Of a DNA stretch of 64,000 bases, positions 16,622-24,875 are shown piece by piece. The stretch is taken from positions 558,001 to 622,000 of the forward strand of contig NZ_CP040846.1 in NCBI RefSeq assembly GCF_006274605.1, in the 5' to 3' direction. The notes under the pieces were generated by a model. The model did not search any database. It was not told the origin of the DNA and saw nothing but the letters and a program-made list of their open reading frames with translations. The position numbers were made by a program, and so were the translations under genes. The stretch's first letter is position 1; each line of letters starts with the position of its first letter. This DNA comes from Thermococcus indicus. Lineage in GTDB: Archaea > Methanobacteriota_B > Thermococci > Thermococcales > Thermococcaceae.

Positions 16622-17932
16622 ATGAGCTATGAACGTAGGGTCCTGCTACGTCACTCCCTGGCTTCCATAGTTGCCCTTGGAATAACGGGCCTCAGCAGGT
16701 TCCTGTATAGTGTGATAATAGCCAGACGATTTGGCGTGGACGTTCTTGGAACGGCCAATTCACTCATCTCAAAGGCGTTTTTTGTGGCGATACCGCTGAG
16801 CTTTTTTGCGGTGGCCCTCGGTAAGTATTCCTCGGAGTTCCTTGGGAGGGATGATGCAGATGCCATGCGTTCCATTACCCTGCCCGCGTTTTTGATGCCC
16901 TTCATTGGATTGTTGCTCCTTCCGTTCAACCTGTACCTTTCCCTGCTGGCTGTCTTCCGCGCTGTTCAGCTGACCTTTCGGAGCTTTCTGTACGGGATTC
17001 ACCGGGGGGAACACTACGCGTATGCCATAGTGGTCTCCTTCATTGGATTTGCCTTAGGATTCCTTGTTCCCGATGTCTTTGCGCCATATCTAATCTTCCT
17101 TGGTGTTCTGACCGTTATCTCCATAGCTTACCTATGGGTCGCTGGCTTTGTGGTACGGCCTCGCTGGGAATACTTCAGGCTGATGGTTGCGTATTCCTCT
17201 TTCGCTTTCCTGGGAACCCTGTCGGGGGTCTTTCTGGTTCAGGGGCCCTACTTCATGAGCGAGCGTCTTCTTGGGTCAGAGGTTGCTGGGGAAGTGTCCG
17301 CTGTTCTCTCCGCGGTTTTTTTGCTGACGTACATCCCCCAGGTCCTCCAGTCCGCGATAATGCCAATGTTCTCGTATAAACACGGCCGAGCCGAGAGAGG
17401 ATACGTTAAAAACCTGGCGGAGAAGGTTACGGAGTTCATAGTGTTAATCACTGGGAGTCTGGTTTTCGTCCTCATGATTTTCGGCAGGGAAATTCTGTCA
17501 GCGGTCTTTGGATTTGAAATCGGCCCATCTTTCTACCTGGCCCTGATGGCCATTGAAATTTATGTGGCGTACAACCCAAGTATAGTGGCCCTCAACTCCA
17601 CCGCCTACGTAAAACGCGGGACCCTGGTTTCTCTCCTTGGAGCGGGGGTGGCCCTCGTTTCATGGTTCCTTCTGGTGCCCGTTACGGGGCCTGTGGGTGT
17701 GATGGGGGGTCTTTTATTGGCGTATGCGACCATCCTCGCCGGCGTGGTTTACTACTCAAAGAGCTTGCTTGGAGTCTCTCCCGATGTTTATCTCCCCCTC
17801 ATTGCCGCGCTGGTTCTCCAAGCGAGTGTTTTCGTATCAAAGTATCTTCTCCTGATGGCGTTTGGGGTGTTCCTCTTTCTTGAGTTGCCGGTAGTCAGGT
17901 CTTTGCTTGAACTGGTTCGGGGTGTTAGTTAA
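16622..17932 (+). CDS. Polysaccharide flippase-like membrane protein (MATE/Wzx superfamily)
   Basis: This 436-residue multi-pass protein has about 12-14 membrane segments. The start LRHSLASIVALGITGLSRFL then LYSVIIARRFGVDVLGTANS is the pattern of the oligosaccharide flippase group of the MOP superfamily, which moves lipid-linked sugars across membranes. No sugar-synthesis genes are adjacent, so the substrate is open. The start is ATG 16622; FUN14 is 25 bases upstream. Confidence 0.78.
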   Translation: MSYERRVLLRHSLASIVALGITGLSRFLYSVIIARRFGVDVLGTANSLISKAFFVAIPLSFFAVALGKYSSEFLGRDDADAMRSITLPAFLMPFIGLLLLPFNLYLSLLAVFRAVQLTFRSFLYGIHRGEHYAYAIVVSFIGFALGFLVPDVFAPYLIFLGVLTVISIAYLWVAGFVVRPRWEYFRLMVAYSSFAFLGTLSGVFLVQGPYFMSERLLGSEVAGEVSAVLSAVFLLTYIPQVLQSAIMPMFSYKHGRAERGYVKNLAEKVTEFIVLITGSLVFVLMIFGREILSAVFGFEIGPSFYLALMAIEIYVAYNPSIVALNSTAYVKRGTLVSLLGAGVALVSWFLLVPVTGPVGVMGGLLLAYATILAGVVYYSKSLLGVSPDVYLPLIAALVLQASVFVSKYLLLMAFGVFLFLELPVVRSLLELVRGVS

Positions 17933-17959
17933 GTTTATAAGTTTTCGACGGTTTATACA
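17933..17959 (+). promoter_or_regulatory. tRNA-Leu promoter
   Basis: Two TATA-like boxes, GTTTATAAG at 17933-17941 and GTTTATACA at 17951-17959, precede the tRNA at 17972. The first is at the usual distance of about 25-35 bases; the second is probably too close. Confidence 0.55.
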
Positions 17960-17971
17960 CTCTGCCACGGT

Positions 17972-18059
17972 GCGGGGGTTGCCGAGCCTGGTCAAAGGCG
18001 GTGGACTCAAGATCCACTCCCGCAGGGGTTCAGGGGTTCAAATCCCCTCCCCCGCACCA
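17972..18059 (+). tRNA. tRNA-Leu (anticodon CAA)
   Basis: The 88-base gene has encoded CCA. Acceptor GCGGGGG pairs with CCCCCGC. The anticodon arm GTGGA-CTCAAGA-TCCAC gives CAA, reading UUG. It is a class II tRNA with a variable arm. It is the third leucine tRNA in the window (CAG, UAA, CAA), and the D-arm regions are near-identical among the three. Confidence 0.95.
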
Positions 18060-18217
18060 CAGTTCTTCTCAAGAATATGTTCCGGCTCTTTTGGAGGTTC
18101 CCCACTTTGAAGGGACGTTGTTTGAAAAAATTAAGCGGTGATAAGTTGCGCGCCTCCCTGTTGAGGCCAAGAGGGGGGTGTGAATTTTTGAATTCGGAAT
18201 CAACGCAGAACAGGTTA

Positions 18218-18295
18218 TGGCGGACCGGCGGGGATTCGAACCCCGGACCTGCGGCTTAGGAGGCCGCCGCCCTATCCTAGCTAGGCTACCGGTCC
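18218..18295 (-). tRNA. tRNA-Arg (anticodon CCU)
   Basis: The 78-base gene is on the minus strand with encoded CCA. Acceptor GGACCGG pairs with CCGGTCC. The anticodon arm GCGGC-CTCCTAA-GCCGC gives CCU, reading AGG. The T arm is GGTTCGAATCC. It lies between the tRNA-Leu gene and an Lrp-type regulator. The 158-base gap to tRNA-Leu holds no visible gene. Confidence 0.95.
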
Positions 18296-18364
18296 ACTGC
18301 CCGCTATTCCCTCCAAGGAAAGGGTATTTAAAGTTTACGGTCTACTCGTGAGGGGGTGAGTGCT

Positions 18365-18814
18365 GTGGACGAACTCGATCTAAGGATACTCTCGCTGCTC
18401 CAGGAAAACGCCCGCCTGTCGTATCGTGAGATAGCGCGGGAGCTCAAAGTGGCCGTTGGAACCGTATACAACCGCATCAAAAAGATGGAGGAGGAAGGTG
18501 TAATCAGGGGGTTTGCTCCTATCCTCGACTACGAGAAGCTCGGCTTTGGGCTGACCGCGGTCATCGGTGTCAAGGCCCAGGGGAGGCGCATCCTGGATAT
18601 AGAGCGTGAGATAGCCAAAAACGAGAGGGTAATGCTGGTCTATGACATAACCGGTGAGTTCGATATCGTCCTGGTGGCGAAGTTCAGGGACAGGGCAGAT
18701 ATGAACCGCTTCGTTAAGTGGCTGCTCTCCCTCGATGGGGTGGAAAAAACAAACACGAGCGTTGCGATGCAGGTTGTCAAAGAGGACACGAGGCTAAAAC
18801 TAACGGAGGACTAG
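18365..18814 (+). CDS. Lrp/AsnC-family transcriptional regulator
   Basis: This 149-residue regulator has an N-terminal helix-turn-helix (DELDLRILSLLQENARLSYR, then KVAVGTVYNRIKKMEEEGVI) and a C-terminal RAM ligand-binding domain (ITGEFDIVLVAKFRDRADMN). Such proteins form octamers and often sense amino acids. GGTGAG at 18355-18360 puts the start at GTG 18365. Its end overlaps the convergent small gene by 15 bases. Confidence 0.92.
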   Translation: MDELDLRILSLLQENARLSYREIARELKVAVGTVYNRIKKMEEEGVIRGFAPILDYEKLGFGLTAVIGVKAQGRRILDIEREIAKNERVMLVYDITGEFDIVLVAKFRDRADMNRFVKWLLSLDGVEKTNTSVAMQVVKEDTRLKLTED

Positions 18815-19126
18815 AACCTCGTCAAGGAATCGCTTCGCAAAGTCGTCGAAGCTCTCAACCGGAAGGACGACTTCCCTCCCGTTGACTTTGCCCTCGAAAA
18901 TCAGGTTTCTCGCCGTTATCTCCAGTATCTTTTTGAAGTCGGGATTTTCCGCGATGGTGTCTCTGAGGACCCGCGTGAACTCTGCCTCGTCTGCGTACCG
19001 CACCACGCCCTCCATGACCACCTCTCTCCCGCACTCCTCCTCGGTGCAAGTGAATTTAAAAGGGAGGCCGGGTTCGACCTCCACCGGAATCGTCAGGCCG
19101 TCGGCGTTGTATATGAACACCTTCAT
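18800..19126 (-). CDS. Hypothetical protein, 108 residues
   Basis: I do not recognise this family. The protein starts MKVFIYNADGLTIPVEVE, has a cysteine pair in FTCTEEECGRE, and a mixed alpha/beta composition without membrane segments. A GGAGTGAT ribosome site supports ATG 19126. It lies six bases after the gfcR-like gene on the same strand, so the two are likely co-transcribed. Confidence 0.7.
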   Translation of the reverse strand: MKVFIYNADGLTIPVEVEPGLPFKFTCTEEECGREVVMEGVVRYADEAEFTRVLRDTIAENPDFKKILEITARNLIFEGKVNGREVVLPVESFDDFAKRFLDEVLVLR

Positions 19127-19131
19127 GGGAA

Positions 19132-19848
19132 TCACTCCAGCCTTATGAGGCTCTCCACGGGGATGCTGTACTCCTCACGCAGCCGTTCTATAACGTCCCC
19201 GACGCTTATGAGGAAGAACATACCAACGGGCTTCGCCCCCGCCTGCCGGCACATCTCGAGGAGGGCCCTCTGCGTTTCCCCGCTCCTTATGACGTCGTCA
19301 ACTATGAGGACGTTTTCGCCCTTCTTGAGGGCCCACTGCGGGAGGTACAGCGTCGTGACGCTTCCCGAGGCGCTGGGCACGTAGCTGACCTCGTAGAACT
19401 TCTCAACGCCGACTTCCTTCTTCTTCTTGGCGTAGACAACATCGACGTTCAGTTCCCTGGCCACGTGAACGCCGAGGGCTATTCCGTCCGTCGCGGCTGT
19501 GAGGACCCTATCGACGTTCTTGTCCATGTACCTGCCCGCCACGTCTTCCGCGATGAGGCTCATCAGGGCCGTGTCGCTGAGGACGGGCATGTTGTCAAAG
19601 AACCCGTACTCGTCGAATTTTATCCTCTTCCTAACCTCCTCCTCTATGTTGATGTACGGGAGGAGCAGGCTGAGGAGCTCCTTCGTTCTCTCGGCGCTCG
19701 GCAGGACCTTTCCCCTCACGTACCTGTTCAGCACGGTGATGGGGAGGCCCGTTATCTTGGAGAGCTCCTCGTAGGTGTAGGTCTTCTTGAGCAGTCTGAG
19801 TACCCTGACCAGTCTCAGCTTTTCCTGCACGGACTTCAGCTGACTCAC
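19132..19848 (-). CDS. gfcR: GfcR-like regulator: HTH fused to phosphoribosyltransferase domain
   Basis: This 238-residue protein joins a helix-turn-helix (YTYEELSKITGLPITVLNRY, residues about 22-45) to an orotate-phosphoribosyltransferase-like domain with the PRPP loop VLIVDDVIRSGET near residue 187-199. The haloarchaeal relative GfcR controls sugar catabolism genes, with a PRPP-type metabolite as likely ligand. That role is inferred here. The start is GTG 19848 after GGAGGTGAG. TATTTATAC (minus strand, rc near 19886-19894) is its probable TATA. Confidence 0.85.
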   Translation of the reverse strand: MSQLKSVQEKLRLVRVLRLLKKTYTYEELSKITGLPITVLNRYVRGKVLPSAERTKELLSLLLPYINIEEEVRKRIKFDEYGFFDNMPVLSDTALMSLIAEDVAGRYMDKNVDRVLTAATDGIALGVHVARELNVDVVYAKKKKEVGVEKFYEVSYVPSASGSVTTLYLPQWALKKGENVLIVDDVIRSGETQRALLEMCRQAGAKPVGMFFLISVGDVIERLREEYSIPVESLIRLE

Positions 19849-19902
19849 GCTCTCACCTCCGGTGCCCCTGAATTAACAAGAAAATGTATAAATATGTTTC
19901 GG

Positions 19903-20403
19903 TCACTCCCGGCTCTTCACAACTTTCCTGCGGTACTCCTCTATGACGTCGCCGTACTCCCTGAGGAGGAACTCCCCCGTCACGGGCTCCCCCTCGGGAT
20001 GGTCGATGCCGGGGCAGAAGGAGTCACGTTTGACGTAGATTTCCATCTTTTTTCCGTGCTTCACGAAGACGAATGGGTAGAGCCTGCACGCGAGGGGCCG
20101 GTGATCGTAGATTTTGCAGCGCATGGTTTCGGGATCAAGAAAAACGCAGCCCCCGTCGAAGGGACGCTTTTTGAGGGCGTAGCTGAGGAACTTGTCCCCG
20201 CGGTAGAACATCTTATCGTAGTCCACGAATTCCCAGGCACTGTAGCCCAGTTCCTCTATCCTGGCTATATCCTCATCCCGGATGGGTATCTCCAGCTCGT
20301 AGCAGCATTTCCCGCAGTTTTCGAGGCACTTAAATTTAAATGTGGGGTCGTGCTCGACCTCAAGGGTCTCAAGGTCGATGGTCGCGACCCACCGCCTCTC
20401 CAA
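19903..20403 (-). CDS. YkgJ-type cysteine-cluster protein
   Basis: This 166-residue protein has the CxxxCxxCC-type motif (CLENCGKCCYELEIPI, residues 26-41), followed by GGCVFLDPETMRCKIYDHRP and ACRLYPF. It is the zinc/iron chelating YkgJ/UPF0153 pattern, thought to bind a metal or Fe-S cluster. It uses a TTG start at 20403, just after GGGGTGAGG. It directly follows the small Lrp-like gene and SRP54, suggesting one transcript. Confidence 0.85.
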   Translation of the reverse strand: MERRWVATIDLETLEVEHDPTFKFKCLENCGKCCYELEIPIRDEDIARIEELGYSAWEFVDYDKMFYRGDKFLSYALKKRPFDGGCVFLDPETMRCKIYDHRPLACRLYPFVFVKHGKKMEIYVKRDSFCPGIDHPEGEPVTGEFLLREYGDVIEEYRRKVVKSRE

Positions 20404-20407
20404 CCCC

Positions 20408-20647
20408 TCACCCCCTGTAGGAGCTCGCTATCAGCGTCTCCGTCATTTCGATGTTCTTTATCCTCCTCAGAACCTCGTCGTGGAACCTGTCCAGTTCCGC
20501 TATGCTGCCGACCTCCACGCGGAGGATCAGGTCGTACTCACCGTAGACCCGGTATATCTCGTTTATCTTCTCGTTGCCGCGGAGGGTCTCGTAGACCTTC
20601 TCCTCGGTTCCGGGCTTAACAACAACCAGGACAAACGCTTCCATCAT
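20408..20647 (-). CDS. Stand-alone Lrp/AsnC ligand-binding (RAM) domain protein
   Basis: This 79-residue protein is a RAM domain without a DNA-binding part: [19 protein letters not shown], then [20 protein letters not shown] and the [12 protein letters not shown] end. Such proteins can bind small molecules or pair with full Lrp regulators, as the one at 18365 might. The ATG overlaps the SRP54 stop. A second ATG three bases on is possible. Confidence 0.85.
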   Translation of the reverse strand: MMEAFVLVVVKPGTEEKVYETLRGNEKINEIYRVYGEYDLILRVEVGSIAELDRFHDEVLRRIKNIEMTETLIASSYRG

Positions 20648-21990
20648 ATACCGAACCCCCCGAAGTTAAACCTCTTGGCCATCTTGGCCAGCTTCCTCTT
20701 GTCCATGCTCTTGAACATCTTCTTCATCTGATTGTACTGGTTGAGGAGCTCCCTCACTTCGGCGGTGCTGGTTCCCGAGCCGCGGGCTATGCGTTTGATC
20801 CTCGAGTAGTTGATTATCTCCGGGTGCTCGAGCTCCTCCTCGGTCATGGAATCCATTATTATCCTGTACCTCCGGAGCTTCTCCTCGCCCACCCTGACGG
20901 CGTCATCCGGCAGGGAGTAGCCCAGTCCGGGGATCATCTGGAGAACCTGCTTCAGCGGCCCCATCTTCTGCATCGCCTCGAGCTGGGCGTACATGTCCTT
21001 TAGGTTGAACTTGCCCTTGAGGAACTTCTCGAGGTCTTCCTCGCTGACGGCCTGCTGTTTCTGGAGCTCCTCGAGCTTCTCCAGAAGTCCCTCGATGTCT
21101 CCCATTCCCAGAAGCCTCGAAACAAAGCGCTTCGGATCGAAGGCTTCGAGGTCGTCTATCCTCTCGCCAACACCGATGAACTTTATCGGGGCACCGGTTG
21201 CGGCGACGGCCGAGAGGGCGCCTCCACCCTTGGCCGAACCGTCGAGCTTGGTGACTATTATCGAGCCTATCGGCGTTGCCTCTTTGAATGCCAGGGCCTG
21301 GTTATACGCCTGCTGACCGATGGTTCCGTCTATGACCAGTATGACCTCGTGGGGCTTTATGGCCCGGCTTATCTCCTTCATCTCCTCTATAAGGCCGGAC
21401 TCCTCCTTGTGCCTTCCGGCGGAGTCCACGATTATGACATCGACGCCCTTTTCCCTGAAGTACTCCACCCCTTCCCTCGCGAGCTTGACCGCATCCTTCT
21501 CCTCGGGATCGCCGGAGACCTCTATTCCGTACGGTTCGAGGAGCTGCTTGAGCTGGTAGTAGGCTCCCGGTCTCCAGGTGTCCGAGCAGACGACGCCCAC
21601 CTTGTAGCCCCTCTTCTGGAGGTGCCTCGCAAGTTTCGCCACGCTGGTTGTTTTACCCGAACCCTGGATTCCGACGGTGAGCAGTACGGTGGGTTTCTCT
21701 TTTATCTCGAGGGGTTTGGCCTCCTTTCCGAGAAATTTGGTCAGCTCCTCGTAGACTATCTGGATTATGTGCTCCTTCTTTGAAGCCCCGGCCGGGGGCT
21801 CCTCCTCAAGGGCCCTCTTTTCTATGGTTTTGGTCAGCTGGAGAACGAGCCTTACGTTAACGTCCGCCTGGATGAGTGCCCTCTGTATATCTCGCACTAC
21901 CTCCTTTATCGTCGCCTCGTCCACGGTCTTTGAGCGGGCGAGCTTTTTCAGGGCGCTGTTCAGTGCCTTCCCAAGCTTCTCTAGGGCCAT
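20644..21990 (-). CDS. srp54: Signal recognition particle subunit SRP54
   Basis: This 448-residue GTPase binds signal sequences and 7S RNA and delivers ribosomes to the membrane. The N domain is at residues 1-90, the G domain has P-loop [15 protein letters not shown] and [14 protein letters not shown], and the M domain from about 300 has [18 protein letters not shown] and the RNA-binding [20 protein letters not shown]. It heads a probable operon with the RAM and YkgJ genes. A TTTATAAAC (rc of 22022-22031) lies upstream as TATA. Confidence 0.97.
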   Translation of the reverse strand: MALEKLGKALNSALKKLARSKTVDEATIKEVVRDIQRALIQADVNVRLVLQLTKTIEKRALEEEPPAGASKKEHIIQIVYEELTKFLGKEAKPLEIKEKPTVLLTVGIQGSGKTTSVAKLARHLQKRGYKVGVVCSDTWRPGAYYQLKQLLEPYGIEVSGDPEEKDAVKLAREGVEYFREKGVDVIIVDSAGRHKEESGLIEEMKEISRAIKPHEVILVIDGTIGQQAYNQALAFKEATPIGSIIVTKLDGSAKGGGALSAVAATGAPIKFIGVGERIDDLEAFDPKRFVSRLLGMGDIEGLLEKLEELQKQQAVSEEDLEKFLKGKFNLKDMYAQLEAMQKMGPLKQVLQMIPGLGYSLPDDAVRVGEEKLRRYRIIMDSMTEEELEHPEIINYSRIKRIARGSGTSTAEVRELLNQYNQMKKMFKSMDKRKLAKMAKRFNFGGFGI

Positions 21991-22066
21991 TTTCTCTCAC
22001 CGTAGTGATGGCGTCTCCAAAGTTTATAAACAGTTGGGTCGGCTCCCGGAACAATGCAATGTTCTA

Positions 22067-22207
22067 ATGTGCGCTTTCTTCATAATCGAGAACGTTAGAG
22101 CAGATTTCATCGAACATACATGTTCATTCAACTACAAGAACGGACGACGCTGCTTTTTTGAAGGAATAAAGAACTCTAGAGACCATTTGTGGAAATTTGC
22201 GGGCTGA
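22067..22207 (+). CDS. Possible small protein, 46 residues
   Basis: A frame from ATG 22067 encodes a cysteine-containing peptide (FIEHTCSFNYKNGRRCFFEG in its middle). Nothing like a ribosome site precedes it, codon use is AT-rich, and the frame also runs backwards through srp54 without a stop. It could be a gene remnant or chance. Two inverted repeats, GAACA..TGTTC at 22049-22064 and GAACAT-AC-ATGTTC at 22112-22125, lie in the same 190 bases upstream of srp54. Confidence 0.2.
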   Translation: MCAFFIIENVRADFIEHTCSFNYKNGRRCFFEGIKNSRDHLWKFAG

Positions 22208-22270
22208 CAAAGCTTTTAAACCTCTACAGAACCATGTATTACTGGGAATGGTGGAACGGAGGTGACGCGG

Positions 22271-22381
22271 ATGATGTGGATGGCCCACCTGTACGGATAC
22301 ATGCTCGAGAGGGAGATGGAGAGGAGGAAGCGCAAGTCCATCCCCGAGGAGCTCGCGTACGTTGAAATGCTGAGGGCTTGA
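22271..22381 (+). CDS. Small conserved-looking protein, 36 residues
   Basis: A short frame begins MMWMAHLYGYMLEREMERRK and ends after EELAYVEMLRA. It is preceded by a near-perfect GGAGGTGA at 22258-22265 and an AGCTTTTAAACC promoter element at 22210-22221. The strong signals make it a better candidate than most short frames. It would form one amphipathic helix. No function is known to me. Confidence 0.55.
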   Translation: MMWMAHLYGYMLEREMERRKRKSIPEELAYVEMLRA

Positions 22382-22439
22382 TGGTTGAATCATCCCTCAC
22401 TTTAATAAGGTGCGGTTCTATTTTTACCCCGGTGGTGTT

Positions 22440-22661
22440 ATGAGGATCCACTATGAGTGCATCGCTTGTGCCGTTAACCAGGCTCAGAAGATAACCGAGA
22501 TGAGTGCCGGGGACTTTGAAAAGCGCAGGAGGGCCATGCTTTTCGTGGCCAGGAAGCTTGGCGAGCTCTTCAGGGAGGATTCCATTCCCGCGGTGAGCGG
22601 AGGCATGCTCTTCCTTGAACTGTACCGCTTCCTTGGGGACGATGACCCGTTCAGCGGTTAC
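22440..22661 (+). pseudogene. DUF89 (damage-control phosphatase-like) gene, 5' fragment
   Basis: The frame from ATG 22440 (after GGTGGTG) encodes 74 residues of an archaeal DUF89/PH1575-type protein. It has the N-terminal cysteines of YECIACAVNQAQKI, then MLFVARKLGELFREDSIPAV and LELYRFLGDDDPFSGY. Homology stops exactly at TTAC (22658-22661), where the TnpB element begins. The other half continues after the element at about 24121. DUF89 enzymes are metal-dependent phosphatases on damaged sugar phosphates. The gene should be inactive. Confidence 0.8.
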
Positions 22662-22775
22662 TTTTTTCTTTCGAAAGCCTCGCCCTTTAAGGCGGGAGGC
22701 AATAATCAACCTAACCAGCCTTCAAGCAGGAAATCGACACTCTTTTAAAGCCTAAAAACCCTACCATACTTTGAA

Positions 22776-24035
22776 ATGAAGAGAACAGTAACGCTCAAAC
22801 TCCAGCCCTCGAAAGAGCAAGCAAAAATCCTCCACCAGTTAGCCGACGCTGGAGCTAAGGCCTGGAACAGGGTAAACTACCTGAGGAGACAACAATTCTT
22901 CGAGGACAAAATCGTGGACTTCAATTCAACAGAGAAAACCGTTTATAAGGAGTTTAAGCGGGAAATCGGTTCGGCCACAGTCCAGCAAATATGTCGCAAA
23001 AACGCCGAAGCTTGGCGTTCGTTCTTCTCACTCCTCCGGAAAAAGCGGAATGGAGAACTCCCTGACTGGCTTAAACCGAAACCACCAAACTACCTGAAAG
23101 AAGATGGGGAGAGGAAACCCTTAATCGTCCTGAGAAACGACCAGTACAAAATCGATGGCAATAAGCTACTCCTCAAAGGCCTTGGGAAGTTTAAACGTTT
23201 GGAAGTTCAGTTTAAAGGCAGAATACACTTGAAGGGGAAGCAAGGGCGGTTAGAAATAACCTACGACCCAATAAAGCGGAAGTGGTATGCATATCTAAGC
23301 CTCACGGTGGAGAAAAAATTTGAGGGTGGAGAATGGGTTAGCGTTCCAAGGCAACCCAAAGGAAGCCTCTCAGCAGGAATTGACCTTGGAGTGAACAATT
23401 TGATAGCCGTCTATATGGAGAATGGAGAAAGCTTTCTCGTGAACGGAAGACCGTTGAAGAGCATTGACTTCTACTGGCGGAAGAAGATTGCTGATTATCA
23501 GTCAAAACTCAATAAATCTGGAGTTAAAACAAGTAGAAAACTCCGGAGAATGCACGAGAGGGCTAAGCTTCAGGCAAAGCACTACATTAACACGGCGGTT
23601 AAACAAACGGTTAAGAAGCTCTACGATTTGGGCGTCTCAAGAATAGTCGTTGGTTATCCAAAGGGAATAGCGAGGAATTCTGATAAGGGTAAAAAGCAGA
23701 AATTCCTCCTTTCCCACGTCTGGAGGTACAATTATGTCATCAAGCGTTTAACTGAAGTTGCGGAGGAGTATGGTATTCGGGTTGTGCTCGTTGGTGAGGC
23801 TTTTACTTCGAAGACCTGTCCCGTTTGCGGGGAGCCCCACGAGGGGGCAAGGTTTGTTCGTGGTTTGTTTAAGTGTCCCGTGACGGGGCTTATCTTTAAC
23901 GCGGACTTGGTTGGAGCGTTTAATATTTTGGAGAAGGTTGTGAAAACCATAACCCCGAACTTGGGCGGTTTGTATGCTCAAGGGAGGGGTAACTGGCCGG
24001 AGGCCCGGCCAGAGGGGTCGAAGACCACTTTTTAG
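22776..24035 (+). CDS. tnpB: TnpB, RNA-guided nuclease of IS200/IS605 (IS1341 type)
   Basis: This 419-residue protein is of the family ancestral to Cas12. The RuvC residues are seen: D203 in SAGIDLGVNNLIAVY, E341 in VLVGEAFTSKTC and D377 in NADLVGAFNIL. The zinc finger starts with C348 and C351 (TCPVCG). The second pair is only half kept (C367-P-V-T370), and the usual DRD before the last aspartate is FNAD here. The N-terminal helix-turn-helix-like part (LKLQPSKEQAKILHQLADAG) is normal. TnpB uses RNA from the element's right end to cut DNA and help the element persist. Confidence 0.92.
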   Translation: MKRTVTLKLQPSKEQAKILHQLADAGAKAWNRVNYLRRQQFFEDKIVDFNSTEKTVYKEFKREIGSATVQQICRKNAEAWRSFFSLLRKKRNGELPDWLKPKPPNYLKEDGERKPLIVLRNDQYKIDGNKLLLKGLGKFKRLEVQFKGRIHLKGKQGRLEITYDPIKRKWYAYLSLTVEKKFEGGEWVSVPRQPKGSLSAGIDLGVNNLIAVYMENGESFLVNGRPLKSIDFYWRKKIADYQSKLNKSGVKTSRKLRRMHERAKLQAKHYINTAVKQTVKKLYDLGVSRIVVGYPKGIARNSDKGKKQKFLLSHVWRYNYVIKRLTEVAEEYGIRVVLVGEAFTSKTCPVCGEPHEGARFVRGLFKCPVTGLIFNADLVGAFNILEKVVKTITPNLGGLYAQGRGNWPEARPEGSKTTF

Positions 24036-24110
24036 TGGGTTTAAATGAGACCCCTCAAACCTTCCCGCCAATGGCGAGGGGTTAATTTGTTGGAACCCTT
24101 AGCTAAGGTG
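24000..24110 (+). ncRNA. Probable omega (re) RNA region of the TnpB element
   Basis: In TnpB systems the guide RNA comes from the 3' end of tnpB and the right end of the element. Here that interval carries three stacked hairpins beginning inside the last codons of tnpB. This is placed by position and structure only; the exact ends cannot be read from sequence. Confidence 0.4.
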
Positions 24111-24501
24111 GGGAGGAGGTCAGAGGCTGCTGCTTGAGTTCATACGCGGGAGATTTCCCGACCTGCGGATATACGTGGCCGCGAAGGACGGCCCAATAAT
24201 CAATGACGCTACGGTTGGAGACCTGCTGGAGGCGGGGTTTGACAGGTTTGCTGAGGTCATCTCCACGGGCTCCAGGCTTCCGGGCACTCCCCTGGAATAC
24301 GCCTCCGAGGAGTTCAGGGGAGTCTTCAACGCCGCCGATGTCATAATCGCCAAGGGACAGGCCAACTTTGAGACCCTGAGCGACCTGAGGGACCGTAGGG
24401 TGTTTTTCCTCCTCAAGGCCAAGTGCCCTCCAATCGCCCGCGAGCTTGGTGTCGAGGGGGGCTCACTGCTCTGTGTGAGGGGCGGAAAAATAGACGATTG
24501 A
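24103..24501 (+). pseudogene. DUF89 gene, 3' fragment
   Basis: From about 24121 the frame encodes the C-terminal part of the same DUF89 protein: LLLEFIRGRFPDLRIYVAAK, GPIINDATVGDLLEAG, VISTGSRLPGTPLE, ADVIIAKGQANFETLS and KCPPIARELGV. Together with the 5' fragment it makes about 200 residues; intact relatives have about 285-300. So roughly 80-100 codons, including the catalytic-aspartate GDN segment, are missing and were not merely displaced. A stop at 24100 separates it from the element. Confidence 0.8.
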
Positions 24502-24575
24502 CGATATTATCTTTGACGAATGTCTATTAGAAACCTTTTTATATTTTCAAGTGGTATATACTCATGGTGATATCT

Positions 24576-24785
24576 GTGACAACGGTAATTCGGAAAGATG
24601 CGGAAAGGTTTTTGAGGGAGTTAAAGGCCCATTACGGCGATGCCTGGAGGATGCCACGCAGTAACTACCTGTCCAAGCCAGATTTTGTTGTGGTAGACCC
24701 CAAGAGCGGCAAAAAGACAAAAGTAAGCTTCGTTTCCCTTGACGATGGTGAAGTCGTCGGCGTCGTTTATGACGACCTTGGCTGA
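24576..24785 (+). CDS. Hypothetical protein, 69 residues
   Basis: I do not recognise the family. It is a small charged protein (TVIRKDAERFLRELKAHYGD, then KPDFVVVDPKSGKKTKVSFV) with alternating strand and helix character. TTTTTATATT at 24536-24545 is a clear TATA box, and GGTGAT at 24566-24571 favours GTG 24576 over ATG 24564. Confidence 0.65.
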   Translation: MTTVIRKDAERFLRELKAHYGDAWRMPRSNYLSKPDFVVVDPKSGKKTKVSFVSLDDGEVVGVVYDDLG

Positions 24786-24875
24786 ACTTTCGCTTTTTGA
24801 CTGATTGTGTCTATTCTGTTCTGGCCGTTGGAAACCATTAAATACTTCCATATCGTAAATTTTCCGGTGGAAATA

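Larger units (their letters stand above)
22662..24110 (+). mobile_element. IS200/IS605-type element carrying only tnpB
   Basis: The left end follows a TTAC target tetranucleotide (22658-22661), as used by several IS605-family elements. It has a subterminal hairpin at 22677-22700 (GCCTCGCC / GGCGGGAGGC, with one unpaired base). The right end, after the tnpB stop, has hairpins CCACT-TTTT-AGTGG overlapping the stop, CGCC-AAT-GGCG near 24067-24077, and GGGTT..AACCC near 24080-24099. No tnpA is present, so it moves only with help. The right boundary is uncertain by some tens of bases. Confidence 0.75.

Noticed and set aside
19465-20619. A long plus-strand frame of 384 codons across gfcR and the YkgJ gene
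   Set aside because: It is antisense to two recognisable families with proper starts and is an effect of high GC codon use.
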